A stretch of 64,000 bases of DNA from Alphaproteobacteria bacterium (GCA_020638555.1 JACKII010000002.1:558001-622000), one strand, 5' to 3'. Numbered from the stretch's first letter, positions 26,401 to 34,620 are shown. Numbers and translations are program-made. The notes: generated by a model not told the origin, from the sequence alone.

Positions 26401-26878
26401 GTTCGAGCGCGTGGCCGAGGCGGTCCGCGTCGCCCGCCAGGGCCTGGGCACCGCGAACCAGCCGTTGCGGGCGGGCTCTGTCGAGATATCGGACAACCGC
26501 ATCGGCCTGTTGCTGCCCTTCCTGGCGCAATCGGGCCAGCAGGGCATCCTGGCCGGCGGCGCCGAGCGGGTGATCATGTCCGGCAACGAAGTGATCTATC
26601 GCCAGTTGGCGGACGAGCAGACCTTCGATGCCGGGATCGAGTTGCAGGGCAATTTCGGCAACCAGATCCATCTGCGCGAAAACACGGTCGAGCGGGCGAT
26701 CACCGCCATCCGGGTCTCGTTCGTCGGCACGCCGCCCGTGGTGACCGAGTCGTCGCGCCCGATGTGGCGGGCGACCGCCAATCTCTCGGTCGGCGGCGGC
26801 GACAACCCGTTCGTGTTCGTCGCCCAGACGACCGGCGGGGCCTTGCCCTTCATCCTGCGGGACAATTTGCGGATGTAG
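23417..26878 (+). CDS. DUF6519 / beta-helix protein ending the eCIS operon
   Basis: An 1,153-aa protein. The start is the ATG giving MKGDFSRLTFDPARAF; the open frame extends further upstream but only into the preceding gene. The N-terminus (RLTFDPARAFTQVLRQQGRVDIDADWNEQ) is typical of DUF6519 proteins of eCIS loci. The middle and C-terminal parts are rich in short beta repeats with N-G/N-x-I turns (GNVFERVAEAVRVARQG, DNRIGLLLPFLAQSG), consistent with a right-handed parallel beta-helix. Position after the tail-I gene and the beta-helix fold suggest a fibre, a surface-binding part or a surface decoration. No toxin motif is visible. Confidence 0.85.
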   Translation: MKGDFSRLTFDPARAFTQVLRQQGRVDIDADWNEQQAILTHLDRTTRRDVIGPSGAPIGQAGFAISAAGGLEIGAGRFYVGGQLVELAAPVALADQPFLAGLTPFLNGNGNPVANPTSGRYLFFLEAWDFHTTAVELPALKERALGGPDTTTRLKTVWRVRALRLGNAGGSDHCETVTAAWTAMTGAPTGTLAAQAQPVAGDGSLCALPETAGYQSLDHRLYRVEVHEGGLPNGASFKWSRDNASFVAGWLARNGNELTVTTTGFDAQIGFRNGGWVELTSDARELAGLPGTMVRVARVVGEVLEVETSTATGTLDINAFGDTPKIRAWDSPGPVTITAGGFLPLENGVEVEFGTGSYRTGDWWTIPARSGFGVEWPVESDGTTPSALLRQGTAHRFARLALLDFQANAWSFVSDCRALFPAATELLTLDALGGDAQEIAPDPTAPNALLPLRRPLVVGVARGQYPVANARVRFRVSLGNGRLGGGSTEQIVTTGPDGTANIGFSLDSTTLDQAVEATLLSPAGAARHLTHIFSARLSRAAEVSFDPANCPPLAGDRTVQAAIERLCQMDGNGCATYVLAPDSDWAAVLETIGEGEHAHVCFQRGVFRTERRVTLSNLGHIRLTGAGPGTRVVVRGGECALHFVNCASLGMADLAFEAPDRGQPQGRRPTTVGVVMATGCGAVDVQNVEMMTAADTLTYRACLAVVEAEGRPRPDRLLVHNSRFRAGNAQMALALSDADWVSVEGNRITSTDPPRLRTVPAEFVDPVVNRLIRDVVAGTGTPTPTRPVPGTAEVAAGNFRAVIPTTVDQVDWERAVQANPPSRVELANEANFQRYVQRVGDSIAAAPDNSASLTRVLTAVRGADTTSPPNRELIRRLVITNDRIVVGPAAPTDTGRNVTISVGRIRIAFNSELRQADWNALLELVPPGRVTTTDELETAVRRAAAAMLTDEALANRLPFARALVDSLLPRMGPVAALGVLCLGATLPAVSITGNVFERVAEAVRVARQGLGTANQPLRAGSVEISDNRIGLLLPFLAQSGQQGILAGGAERVIMSGNEVIYRQLADEQTFDAGIELQGNFGNQIHLRENTVERAITAIRVSFVGTPPVVTESSRPMWRATANLSVGGGDNPFVFVAQTTGGALPFILRDNLRM

Positions 26879-27017
26879 GCGAGCGGCGCGCGGCCGCCGG
26901 AGGTGTTCCGATTGCGGGGTGTGCGTCGGACGGGATAGCCTGTTGGCCGAACGGCCGCGCATCCGCCCCGGCGGACGACCGGCCCACCGCAAAACCGTTG
27001 AGAGGAAACGCACGCCC

Positions 27018-28625
27018 ATGAGCCGCACCGTGACGGAGGTCTCCGCCCCCGATCTGAAAGCCTGGTTGAAGGATGGCGGCGAGATTGCCGTGCTGGACGC
27101 CCGCGAGGAATGGACGTTCGGCAAGCGACATTTGCTGCTCGCCTCCTGCGTGCCGCTTTCGCGCCTGGAACTGATGGTCGATGACCTGGTGCCGCGTCGC
27201 GACACCCGCGTTGTCTGGTGCGATGACGGCGAGGGGCTGGCCGGGACCGCCGCCCGGCGCATGGCAGCGCTGGGCTATTCCCAAGTCTCCGTCCTTCTGG
27301 GCGGGGTGAAGGGCTGGGAGGCGGCCGGCTTTCGCGTCTATAGCGGCGTCCACGTGCCCAGCAAGGCGTTCGCCGAGGTGGTGGAGCACGACGCCGGCAC
27401 GCCCTGGGTGACTGCCGAGCAATTGAAGGAGATGATCGACGCCAAGGCCGACATCGCCATCTACGACAGCCGCTCCTACGAGGAATACAACAACAACAGC
27501 ATCCCGACCGCGATCAGCGTGCCGGGGGCCGAACTGGTCTATCGCTTCACCGACCTGACGCCATCCGAGGATACGCTGGTTGTCGTCAATTGCGGCGGCC
27601 GCACCCGCTCGATCATCGGGGCGCAGTCGCTGATCAATGCCGGTTTCAGGAACAAGATCGTCTCCATGAAGGACGGCACCATGGCCTGGCACCTGGCCGG
27701 GTTCGACGTGGTGAACGGCGCCACCCGCCGCCCGCCGGCGGTCTCGGAGGCCGGCCGCGAGGCGGCGTTCGCCGGCGCGGCGCGGGTGCGCAGCCTTTGC
27801 GACGTGCGGGAGATCGACTTCGCGACGCTGGAACACTGGCGCAGCGAGGCCGGGACGAGGACAACCTATGTCATCGACGTGCGCACGCCCGAGGAATACG
27901 AAGCCGGTCATCTGGCCGGCGTCCGCCTCGCCGCGGGCGGGCAGTTGGTGCAGGAGACCGACAGCCATATGGCGGTCTGGGGGGCACGAGCCGTGCTGGT
28001 GGACGACAACGGCGTCCGCGCCACCATGACCGCCTCCTGGTTGACGCAGATGGGCTGGGCCGACGTGGCGATCCTGAAAATGGACGCGCTGGACGGCGCC
28101 GGCGGCCCGTTGGTCAAGGGCCGGCATGAGCCGAAGGCGCTGGGCTTCGATGCGGCTTCGGTGGCCCCGATCTCCGTGGCGGCGTTGCGGCAGGCGCTGG
28201 ACGCCGGCACGGCCGTGGTCGTCGATTTCGCCGACAGCCGCAGCTATGGACGCGGCCATATTCCCGGCGCCTGGTTTTCGACCCGCGCGCGCTTGGCGGA
28301 GGCGCTGGCCAGGCTCCCGACGGCGGAGACGCTGGTTTTCACCTCGCCGGAGGGCGCGCTTGCCGGCCTGGCGGCGGCGGACGGTGTGGCCGCGGGTGCC
28401 AGGGTGCTGGCGGGCGGCACCGAGGCCTGGGTCGCGGCCGGCCTGCCGCTGGAGCAAGGGCATACGCACATGGCGGACGAGGCCGACGATGTCTGGCTCT
28501 CGGCCCGCGAGCGCGGCCAGAACCGGGAGGAGGCGATGCGCGAATACCTCGCCTGGGAAATCGACCTGGTGAACCAGATGGCGACCGACGACGATCACCG
28601 CTTCCGGGTGGCGGTGCCGCGATAG
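27018..28625 (+). CDS. Rhodanese-related sulfurtransferase with four tandem domains
   Basis: A 535-aa protein starting MSRTVTEVSAPDLKAWLKD after GAGAGGAAA. Four rhodanese folds lie at about residues 8-115, 130-235, 255-365 and 395-485. The persulfide cysteine is present in domain 1 (VVWCDDGEG, Cys68) and domain 2 (VVVNCGGRTRS, Cys192). It is replaced by Asp330 in domain 3 (VLVDDNGVRAT) and by Ser in domain 4 (LVFTSPEGAL). The active-active-inactive-inactive layout suggests two transfer sites with two structural or regulatory domains. It is cytoplasmic, with no signal peptide. The substrate cannot be told from the sequence. It stands alone after the eCIS genes and is probably not part of that operon. 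Confidence 0.9.
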   Translation: MSRTVTEVSAPDLKAWLKDGGEIAVLDAREEWTFGKRHLLLASCVPLSRLELMVDDLVPRRDTRVVWCDDGEGLAGTAARRMAALGYSQVSVLLGGVKGWEAAGFRVYSGVHVPSKAFAEVVEHDAGTPWVTAEQLKEMIDAKADIAIYDSRSYEEYNNNSIPTAISVPGAELVYRFTDLTPSEDTLVVVNCGGRTRSIIGAQSLINAGFRNKIVSMKDGTMAWHLAGFDVVNGATRRPPAVSEAGREAAFAGAARVRSLCDVREIDFATLEHWRSEAGTRTTYVIDVRTPEEYEAGHLAGVRLAAGGQLVQETDSHMAVWGARAVLVDDNGVRATMTASWLTQMGWADVAILKMDALDGAGGPLVKGRHEPKALGFDAASVAPISVAALRQALDAGTAVVVDFADSRSYGRGHIPGAWFSTRARLAEALARLPTAETLVFTSPEGALAGLAAADGVAAGARVLAGGTEAWVAAGLPLEQGHTHMADEADDVWLSARERGQNREEAMREYLAWEIDLVNQMATDDDHRFRVAVPR

Positions 28626-28650
28626 GGCGGCCTGACCCGCACCCGGGCAT

Positions 28651-28675
28651 TGCGCCCGCCACCGGTGCGGGCGCA
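28651..28675 (+). terminator. GC-rich hairpin after rhodanese gene
   Basis: Nine-base perfect inverted repeat TGCGCCCGC / GCGGGCGCA with a 7-nt loop, 25 bp past the rhodanese stop and before the SDR gene. There is no T-run after it, so it may only attenuate or protect the 3' end. Confidence 0.35.
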
Positions 28676-28722
28676 TCCTGGACGTTCAACAACGCAAATC
28701 ATCGCAAAGAGGAACTTCCATC

Positions 28723-29556
28723 ATGGCAGATCTGGACGGCAAGGTCGCGGTCATCACCGGCGGCGCCAGCGGCATTGGCGAGGCGACCGTGCGCCTGTTC
28801 GTCGAGGAAGGCGCGCGCGTCGTCATCGCCGACATGCAGCGCGACCGCGGCGAGGCCCTGGCCCGCGACCTGGGCGAGGCAGCGACCTTCGCTTTCTGCG
28901 AAGTCCGCCAGGAAGACCAGGTCAAGGCGGCGGTGGCGGCCGCGGTCGACCGCTGGGGCCGCCTGGACTGCATGTTCAACAATGCCGGATTCGGCGGCGC
29001 GCTCGGCCTGTTCGAGGACATTCCGGGCGACGAGTTCGACATGACCTTCGACGTGCTGGTGAAGGGCGTGTTTCTGGGCATGAAGTACGCGGTTCCGGTG
29101 ATGCGCCGGCAGGGTGGTGGCTCGATCATCAACACCGGCTCGATTGCCGGCGTCGCGACCGGGCGCGGCCCGCTGCTCTACTCCGTCGCCAAGGCCGCGG
29201 TCATCCACATGAGCAAGGTGGCGGCCATGCCCTATGGCGAGGAGAATATCCGCGTCAACTGCATCTGCCCCGGCTATATCCCGACGCCGCTCTCCACCAA
29301 TGCGGTGGGCAAGCCGGACGAGGTGGTGGCGGACCGCTCCGCCGGCTATGACAAGCGCCAGCCGATCCCGCGCGCCGGCCGGCCGGACGACATCGCCCAG
29401 ACCGCGCTGTTCCTGGCGAGCGACCGTTCCGGCTTCATCAACGGCCAGGCCATCGTGGTCGACGGCGCCGCCGCCAGCGGCGTGATGTGGGCGGACCAGC
29501 AGCCGGCCTACAAGACGCACCGTCCGATCAAGGTCTACAACCCCGACCGCACTTGA
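28723..29556 (+). CDS. SDR family NAD(P)-dependent oxidoreductase
   Basis: A 277-aa classical short-chain dehydrogenase: cofactor motif TGGASGIG at ~12-19, NNAG at ~88-91, and catalytic YSVAK with Ser (NTGSIAG) upstream. The start ATG 28723 follows AAAGAGGAA. The acidic residue after the second strand (IADM) favours NAD(H). The substrate is unknown. Classical SDRs of this kind oxidise alcohols or hydroxyacyl compounds, which fits the surrounding acyl-CoA genes. A longer C-terminus than usual (~25 extra residues ending YNPDRT) is its only oddity. Confidence 0.93.
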   Translation: MADLDGKVAVITGGASGIGEATVRLFVEEGARVVIADMQRDRGEALARDLGEAATFAFCEVRQEDQVKAAVAAAVDRWGRLDCMFNNAGFGGALGLFEDIPGDEFDMTFDVLVKGVFLGMKYAVPVMRRQGGGSIINTGSIAGVATGRGPLLYSVAKAAVIHMSKVAAMPYGEENIRVNCICPGYIPTPLSTNAVGKPDEVVADRSAGYDKRQPIPRAGRPDDIAQTALFLASDRSGFINGQAIVVDGAAASGVMWADQQPAYKTHRPIKVYNPDRT

Positions 29557-29594
29557 GGGGGCTCGCCCGGTTCCAAGTGCCGTTCTCCCCAATC

Positions 29595-29706
29595 GCCTTC
29601 ATCCCGAGTGGCCGCGGGCAAGGCCCTGGGCGTATCGAGGGACGACTGCGCCGCCGCCCGGCCACTCCGCCCCTCGATGCGGGCCTGCGGCCCTACTCGG
29701 GGTGAA
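29595..29706. repeat. Palindromic intergenic repeat family A, copy 1
   Basis: A 112-bp element almost identical to 29754-29865. Its two ends form an imperfect inverted repeat: CCGAGTGGCCGC...CGTATCGAGG against CCTCGATGCGGGCCTGCGG...CTCGG. It lies between convergent genes, so it may also act as a transcription barrier for both. Confidence 0.85.
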
Positions 29707-29753
29707 GCAATGCGGAAGGGTGTCAGCTTCGCCCTCTCTCCCGCCCCACCCTT

Positions 29754-29865
29754 GCCTTCATCCCGAGTGGCCGCGGGCAAGGCCCGGGGCGTATCGAGGG
29801 ACGACTGCGCCGCCACCCGGCCCCTCCGCCCCTCGATACGGGCCTGCGGCCCTACTCGGGGTGAA
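29754..29865. repeat. Palindromic intergenic repeat family A, copy 2
   Basis: Second direct copy of the 112-bp element at 29595-29706, differing at a handful of bases; the two are separated by 47 bp. Strong hairpin potential between CGTATCGAGG and CCTCGATACG. The whole gap 29557-29898 holds nothing else recognisable. Confidence 0.85.
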
Positions 29866-29898
29866 ACGGGGAGGAGGGGCTGGCGAGACGTTGCCGCC

Positions 29899-31053
29899 TC
29901 AGGCCTGCTTCACCGCCGCGGCCTGCTCCAGGGTGGCGATTTCGTCCGGGCTGAAGCCCCAGCCGGCCAGGGCCTCGCGGGTGTGCTGGCCGGCGGTGGT
30001 GGAGCCGTGGCGCACGGCGGACGGGGTCTTGCTGAAGCGCGGCGCCGGTCCCGGCTGCTTGTAGCCGTCCAGGTCGACGAAATTGCCGCGTTCGACGTTG
30101 TGCGGATGCTCCATCGCCTCGGACATGGTCAGCACCGGCGCAAAGCAGATGTCGGAGTCGCGCAGCAGCGCATCCCATTCGTCCCGCGTCTTGGTCCTGA
30201 AGATCGCGGCCAGCCTGTCGGCGTTTGCTTCCCAGTGCTCGCGGTCGTGCTGGGGGTAGAGGTCGTCCTCGGCGAGGCCCAGCCGCTGCAGCAGTTCGGC
30301 ATAGAATTGCGGCTCGATCGAGCCGATGGAGACGTGGCCGCCGTCCTTGGTCTCATAGACCCGGTAGAAATGCGCGCCGCCGTCCAGCAGGTTGCTCGCC
30401 CGCCGGTCCTCGCGCCACTGGCCCGAGGCGAGAAAGCCATAGACGAAGGTCATCAGCGAGGCCGAGCCCTCCAGCATGGCCGCATCGACCACCTGGCCCT
30501 GGCCGGTCTTCTGGGCGGAGATATAGGCGGCCAGCACGCCCAGGCCCAGATAAAGCGAGCCGCCGCCGAAATCGCCCGTCAGCATCAGAGGATGCACCGG
30601 CGGCCCGTCGGCCGGGCCAATATTGGCGAGCACGCCCGAGAGCGAGATATAGTTGATGTCGTGGCCGGCGGTCTGGGCGATCGGCCCATCCTGGCCCCAG
30701 CCGGTCGCCCGGCCGATCACCAGCTTCGGGTTCTCGGCCCACAGCGTCTCCGGCGCCAGCCCCGCCCGCTCCAGCACGCCGGGGCGGAAGCCTTCGATCA
30801 GGATATCGGCCCCGGCGCAGAGGCGCTTGATGGTCGCCAGGCCCTGCGGGTTCTTCCAGTCGATGGCGACATTGGGGCGCGAGCGGGTGAGGGGATCGAA
30901 CTTCTCCGGAAAGCCCCGCTTCTGCACGCCGACATTGGCGAGCCGGTCCACCCGCAGCACGTCCGCGCCCATCTCGGCCAGCAACATGCAGCAATGCGGC
31001 GTCGGCCCGATGCCGGCCAGCTCGACCACTTTCACTCCATCCAACGCGCCCAT
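29899..31053 (-). CDS. Alpha-methylacyl-CoA racemase (class III CoA-transferase superfamily)
   Basis: A 384-aa protein. The start MGALDGVKVVELAGIGPTPH matches the canonical family N-terminus; the open frame runs further upstream only as overlap with the next gene. The catalytic pair of alpha-methylacyl-CoA racemases is present: His131 in GHDINYISLSG and Asp161 in TGDFGGGSLYLG, at the spacing seen in the mycobacterial enzyme (His126/Asp156). The third conserved element IEPQFYAELL is also present. It epimerises 2-methyl-branched acyl-CoAs so they can enter beta-oxidation. These residues separate it from the formyl- and carnitine-type CoA transferases. It is probably co-transcribed with the SDR gene just upstream on the same strand (23-bp gap). 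Confidence 0.93.
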   Translation of the reverse strand: MGALDGVKVVELAGIGPTPHCCMLLAEMGADVLRVDRLANVGVQKRGFPEKFDPLTRSRPNVAIDWKNPQGLATIKRLCAGADILIEGFRPGVLERAGLAPETLWAENPKLVIGRATGWGQDGPIAQTAGHDINYISLSGVLANIGPADGPPVHPLMLTGDFGGGSLYLGLGVLAAYISAQKTGQGQVVDAAMLEGSASLMTFVYGFLASGQWREDRRASNLLDGGAHFYRVYETKDGGHVSIGSIEPQFYAELLQRLGLAEDDLYPQHDREHWEANADRLAAIFRTKTRDEWDALLRDSDICFAPVLTMSEAMEHPHNVERGNFVDLDGYKQPGPAPRFSKTPSAVRHGSTTAGQHTREALAGWGFSPDEIATLEQAAAVKQA

Positions 31054-31076
31054 GGGCGAGGTCTCCCGTTCTTCGG

Positions 31077-31838
31077 TCAAATGCTCTTGCCGCCGTCGAT
31101 GTCCAGGCTGACGCCGGTCACAAACCCCGCATCGTCGGAGGCGAGATAGAGCATGGCGTTGGCGACGTCGTCCGGGTCGGTCAGGCGGCGCAGCGGCACC
31201 TCGGATTCCATGCGTTTGCGGCCCTCGTCCGACAGGCGGTCCTGGCCGGTCACGGCCTTGAAAAAGCCAGTTTCCGAGGCAAGCGGGCAGACGCAATTGA
31301 CCCGGATCTTGAAGCGCGCCAGGTCGACGGCCAGGCCGCGCGTCATCACCACCACCGCGCCCTTGGACGCGTTGTAGGGCGTGCTCTTCGCCCGCGGGTT
31401 CTTGGCGCCGATGGAGGCGGTGTTGACGATCGCGCCGCCGCCGTTTGCGATCATCACCGGCGCGACCGCCTTCACCCCCAGATAGACGCTCTTGGTGTTG
31501 AGGTCGAAGATGCGGTCGAACTGCTCTTCCGGCATGTCGTGCAGGAACATGGGCGCATGGCCCCCGCCGGCATTGTTCACCAGCACATCGACCGTGCCGA
31601 ACGCCGAGACCGCGGCGTCGACCATCGCCTGCACCGAGGCGGCCTTGGTCACGTCGGTCTCGACGCCGATGACCTGATGGCCGTCGGCGGCGAGCGCGTC
31701 GACCACGGTGCGCAGGCCGTCCGGGTTGATGTCGGCGGCCACGATCCGGGCGCCTTCGGCCGCGAATTTGCGCGCCGCCGCCCGGCCGAAGCCGGATGCC
31801 GCGCCGGTGATGACGACCACCTTGTGTTCGAACCGCAT
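31077..31838 (-). CDS. SDR family oxidoreductase
   Basis: A 253-aa classical SDR starting MRFEHKVVVITGAASGFG after a strong TCGGAGGAAA site; an upstream in-frame extension is unlikely. It has TGAASGFG, NNAG and SIGAKNPRAKSTPYNASK catalytic Ser-Tyr-Lys. Conserved AADIN after the second strand suggests NAD(H). It sits upstream of the racemase gene on the same strand, so the pair could handle hydroxyacyl- and methylacyl-CoA intermediates, though that is inferred from context only. Confidence 0.92.
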   Translation of the reverse strand: MRFEHKVVVITGAASGFGRAAARKFAAEGARIVAADINPDGLRTVVDALAADGHQVIGVETDVTKAASVQAMVDAAVSAFGTVDVLVNNAGGGHAPMFLHDMPEEQFDRIFDLNTKSVYLGVKAVAPVMIANGGGAIVNTASIGAKNPRAKSTPYNASKGAVVVMTRGLAVDLARFKIRVNCVCPLASETGFFKAVTGQDRLSDEGRKRMESEVPLRRLTDPDDVANAMLYLASDDAGFVTGVSLDIDGGKSI

Positions 31839-32044
31839 GATTTCCTCCGAATGTGTCGCCCCTGGCGGGGGCGTTGTCCGTTCGCCGCAAAGCCTAGCCG
31901 CCGCACGCGGGGCCGGCAACGCGGGACGGCTGGCCGGATCGTGGAAATCCCGCGGAAGTCCGGTGACAAGGCGCACGGGAATGCGCATGCTGCGCGGGAA
32001 CCGAATTCCCCATCCCTTGGCGCCACGCCGACAGGAGACCCGCC

Positions 32045-33697
32045 ATGAACGGCATCGACTACATCGCCCGGATTTTGCAACAGGAAGGCGTGGAGTGGAT
32101 GTCCTGCTTTCCCAGCAACCCGTTGATTTCCGCCGCGGCGCGGGTCGGCATCCGCCCGGTCGCCTTCCGGCACGAGCGCGGCGCGGTGATGGCGGCGGAT
32201 GGCTATAGCCGCATCAGCGACCGCCAGCGCTTCGGCGTCGTCGCCGTGCAGTCGCAGGCGGGCGCGGAGAACGCCATGGGCGGCCTCGCCCAGGCCTATG
32301 CCGACAACATTCCGTTGCTGATGTTCGTCGGCGGCAACACGCTGGAGACCATTGGCGTGAAGCCGAATTTCAGCGCCGCGCGCAGCTATCAGGGCTGGGT
32401 GAAGCATGTGGAAGCGATCTACACGCCGAACCAGGTCGGCGACGTCATGCGCCGCGCCTTCCACGCGCTCCGCAACGGGCCGCCCGGGCCGGTGGTCGTC
32501 GAACTGACCGCCGATGTCTGCGCCCAGGAGGTGCCGGAGGCAGCGCAGACCTACAAGTCGCCGAAACTGGTGCGCCAGGCGCCGGAAGCGGCGGAGATCG
32601 AGGCGGCGGCCGACGCGCTGATCGGCGCGCAGCGGGCGGTGCTCTGGGCCGGTGCCGGCGTGCTGTTTGCCGGCGCCACCGCGGCGCTGCGCGAGCTGGC
32701 GGAATTGACCGCGACGCCGGTGTTCTGCACCATGCCCGGCAAGTCCGCCTTCGACGAGCGCCACCCGCTCGCCCTCGGCGCCGGCAGCGGCACCACCACC
32801 GGCCCGGCGCACGAATGGCTGAGCGAAAGCGACGTGCTGGTGGCCCTCGGCAGCAGCCTGACGCGCACGCCCTACGGCCAGAAAATCCGGCCGGGCAAGA
32901 CCCTGGTGCACAACACCAACAATCCGGCCGACCTCAACAAGGACGAGGCCGCCGACATCGGCCTGATCGGCGACACGCTGCTGACCATCGAGGCGCTGAT
33001 CGCCTGCATCAAGGCCAAGACCGGCGGCAAGGGCTGCGGCAATCGCAGCGAGACCGAGGCCGCCGTCGCCGCTGCCAGGGCCAAGTGGATGGCGGAGTGG
33101 CAGCCCGTCCTCGCCTCCGACGAGGAGCCGATTGCCTATTACCGCGTGATCCAGGCCCTGAACGAGACGCTGGACCTGGAAAACAGCATCGTCACCCACG
33201 ACGCCGGTGCGCCGCGCGACTCGATCGTGCCGTTTTACACCGCGACGACGCCGCACAGCTACATCGGCTGGGGCAAGACCACCCATCTGGGCTTCGGCAT
33301 CCCGCTGGCGATCGGCGCGAAAATGGCCGAGCCGCAGAAATTCTGCCTGAACCTGATGGGCGATGGCGCGTTCGGCATGTCCGGCACCGATATCGAGACC
33401 TCGGCCCGCTCGGGCGCGGCCATCACCACGCTCCTGCTGAACAACAGCGCCATGGCGACCTATTCCGGCCCGACCCGCGGCACCATCGGCGAGGAGGCGC
33501 GGACCACCTATGGCGTCTCCACCATGCAGGGCGACTATGCCAAGATCGCCGAGGGCATGGGCGCGGTCGGGCTTCGCGTCGCCAGGGTCTCGGAACTGGC
33601 GCCTGCGCTGCGGGAGGCGCAGCGCCTGAACGCGGAAGGCCGGACCGTGCTGATCGACGTCGCGGCCAATGTCGAAGAGCGGCGCTCGCGTTTCTGA
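32045..33697 (+). CDS. Thiamine pyrophosphate-requiring enzyme (acetolactate synthase-like)
   Basis: A 550-aa three-domain TPP enzyme. The catalytic glutamate lies in FRHERGAVMAADGYSRIS near residue 45, the central domain begins ~195 (AADALIGAQRAVLWAGAG), and the TPP/Mg motif is GDGAFGMSGTDIETSARSGA followed by NNSAM. The start follows CAGGAGACC. It is related to acetolactate synthase, benzoylformate decarboxylase and oxalyl-CoA decarboxylase types. No ilvN-type small subunit is nearby and the N-terminal FPSNPLISAA is not that of IlvB, so a catabolic decarboxylase or ligase is likelier than branched-chain synthesis. It may be co-transcribed with the LLM oxidoreductase 16 bp downstream. Confidence 0.9.
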   Translation: MNGIDYIARILQQEGVEWMSCFPSNPLISAAARVGIRPVAFRHERGAVMAADGYSRISDRQRFGVVAVQSQAGAENAMGGLAQAYADNIPLLMFVGGNTLETIGVKPNFSAARSYQGWVKHVEAIYTPNQVGDVMRRAFHALRNGPPGPVVVELTADVCAQEVPEAAQTYKSPKLVRQAPEAAEIEAAADALIGAQRAVLWAGAGVLFAGATAALRELAELTATPVFCTMPGKSAFDERHPLALGAGSGTTTGPAHEWLSESDVLVALGSSLTRTPYGQKIRPGKTLVHNTNNPADLNKDEAADIGLIGDTLLTIEALIACIKAKTGGKGCGNRSETEAAVAAARAKWMAEWQPVLASDEEPIAYYRVIQALNETLDLENSIVTHDAGAPRDSIVPFYTATTPHSYIGWGKTTHLGFGIPLAIGAKMAEPQKFCLNLMGDGAFGMSGTDIETSARSGAAITTLLLNNSAMATYSGPTRGTIGEEARTTYGVSTMQGDYAKIAEGMGAVGLRVARVSELAPALREAQRLNAEGRTVLIDVAANVEERRSRF

Positions 33698-33713
33698 CCG
33701 GCGGGAGGCCAAA

Positions 33714-34583
33714 ATGACCGATTTCGGCATCTTCACGTTTGCGACCGACTATTCGCTCGACCCGGCCCGGCTGGCGCGGGAGACCGAGGCCCGAGGGTTC
33801 GAATCCCTGTTCCTGCCGGAGCACTCGCACATTCCCGTCAGCCGCGACACGCCCTATCCCGGCGGCGGCGACCTGCCGAAGGAGTATTCCCACACCCACG
33901 ACCTGTTCGTCGCCCTGACCGCGGCGGCCGCGGCGACGACGACGCTGAAACTCGCCAGCGGCATCTGCCTGATCACCGAGCACCATCCGGTGCGGTTGGC
34001 CAAGGCCATTGCCTCGCTGGACCAGTTGTCGAAGGGGCGGGTGCTGCTGGGCGTCGGCGTCGGCTGGAACGCGGAGGAGATGGAAAACCACGGCGTGCCG
34101 TTCAAACGCCGCTGGAAGGTGATGCGCGAGCGCATCGAGGCGATGAAGCGGATCTGGCGCGAGGACGAGCCGGAATATCACGGCGAATTCGTGGATTTCG
34201 ACCCGGTCTGGTCCTATCCGAAGCCCTACCAGCCGGGCGGGCCGCCGGTGCTGATCGGCGCCAACTCCGAATGGGTGTTCGACCGGGTGGCGGGCTATGC
34301 CGACGGCTGGTTGCCGATCAACCCGATGCCGGGGCGCGTCCATGCCGGCGTCGAACTGGCGGACGGCCTGCGGCGCCTGCGCGAGTCGGTCGAGCGCGCC
34401 GGGCGCACCATGGCGGAGATCGACCTGACCGTGTTCGGCCTCGGCCCCGATCCGGAGGCGGTGGAACGGCTGATCGGCCTGGGCTTCAACCGGATCGTCT
34501 TCCACGTGCCGCCGGTCGAGGAGGCCAAGGTGCTGCGGCTCCTGGATCGCTACCAGGGCGTCGCCGCGGCGTTTGCGGGATAG
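33714..34583 (+). CDS. LLM class (F420/flavin) oxidoreductase
   Basis: A 289-aa luciferase-like barrel of the TIGR03619-type F420 family: FTFATDYSLDPARLARETEARGFESLFLPEHSHIP at the start, then LASGICLITEHHPVRLAKAIASLDQLS and GVGVGWNAEEMENHGV. The ATG at 33714 has GGGAGG at a good distance; an ATG 45 bp earlier overlaps the TPP gene and is not preferred. The cofactor could be F420 or FMN; the family name does not decide this in proteobacteria. Its pairing with the TPP gene suggests a joint catabolic step on an unknown substrate. Confidence 0.88.
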   Translation: MTDFGIFTFATDYSLDPARLARETEARGFESLFLPEHSHIPVSRDTPYPGGGDLPKEYSHTHDLFVALTAAAAATTTLKLASGICLITEHHPVRLAKAIASLDQLSKGRVLLGVGVGWNAEEMENHGVPFKRRWKVMRERIEAMKRIWREDEPEYHGEFVDFDPVWSYPKPYQPGGPPVLIGANSEWVFDRVAGYADGWLPINPMPGRVHAGVELADGLRRLRESVERAGRTMAEIDLTVFGLGPDPEAVERLIGLGFNRIVFHVPPVEEAKVLRLLDRYQGVAAAFAG

Positions 34584-34620
34584 GGCTGCTGCCGGCCAGG
34601 GCTACACGCACTCCCCCCCC

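Noticed and set aside
1..26878. A prophage or type VI secretion system
   Set aside because: No capsid, terminase, integrase or TssJLM membrane genes are seen, while DUF4255, DUF4157 and an Afp15-type ATPase are eCIS markers.
29595..29865. A CRISPR array
   Set aside because: Only two long copies with no regular short spacers and strong internal palindromes; this is a REP-like pair.
32045..33697. Biosynthetic acetolactate synthase IlvB
   Set aside because: No IlvN gene nearby and an atypical N-terminus; kept as a general TPP enzyme.
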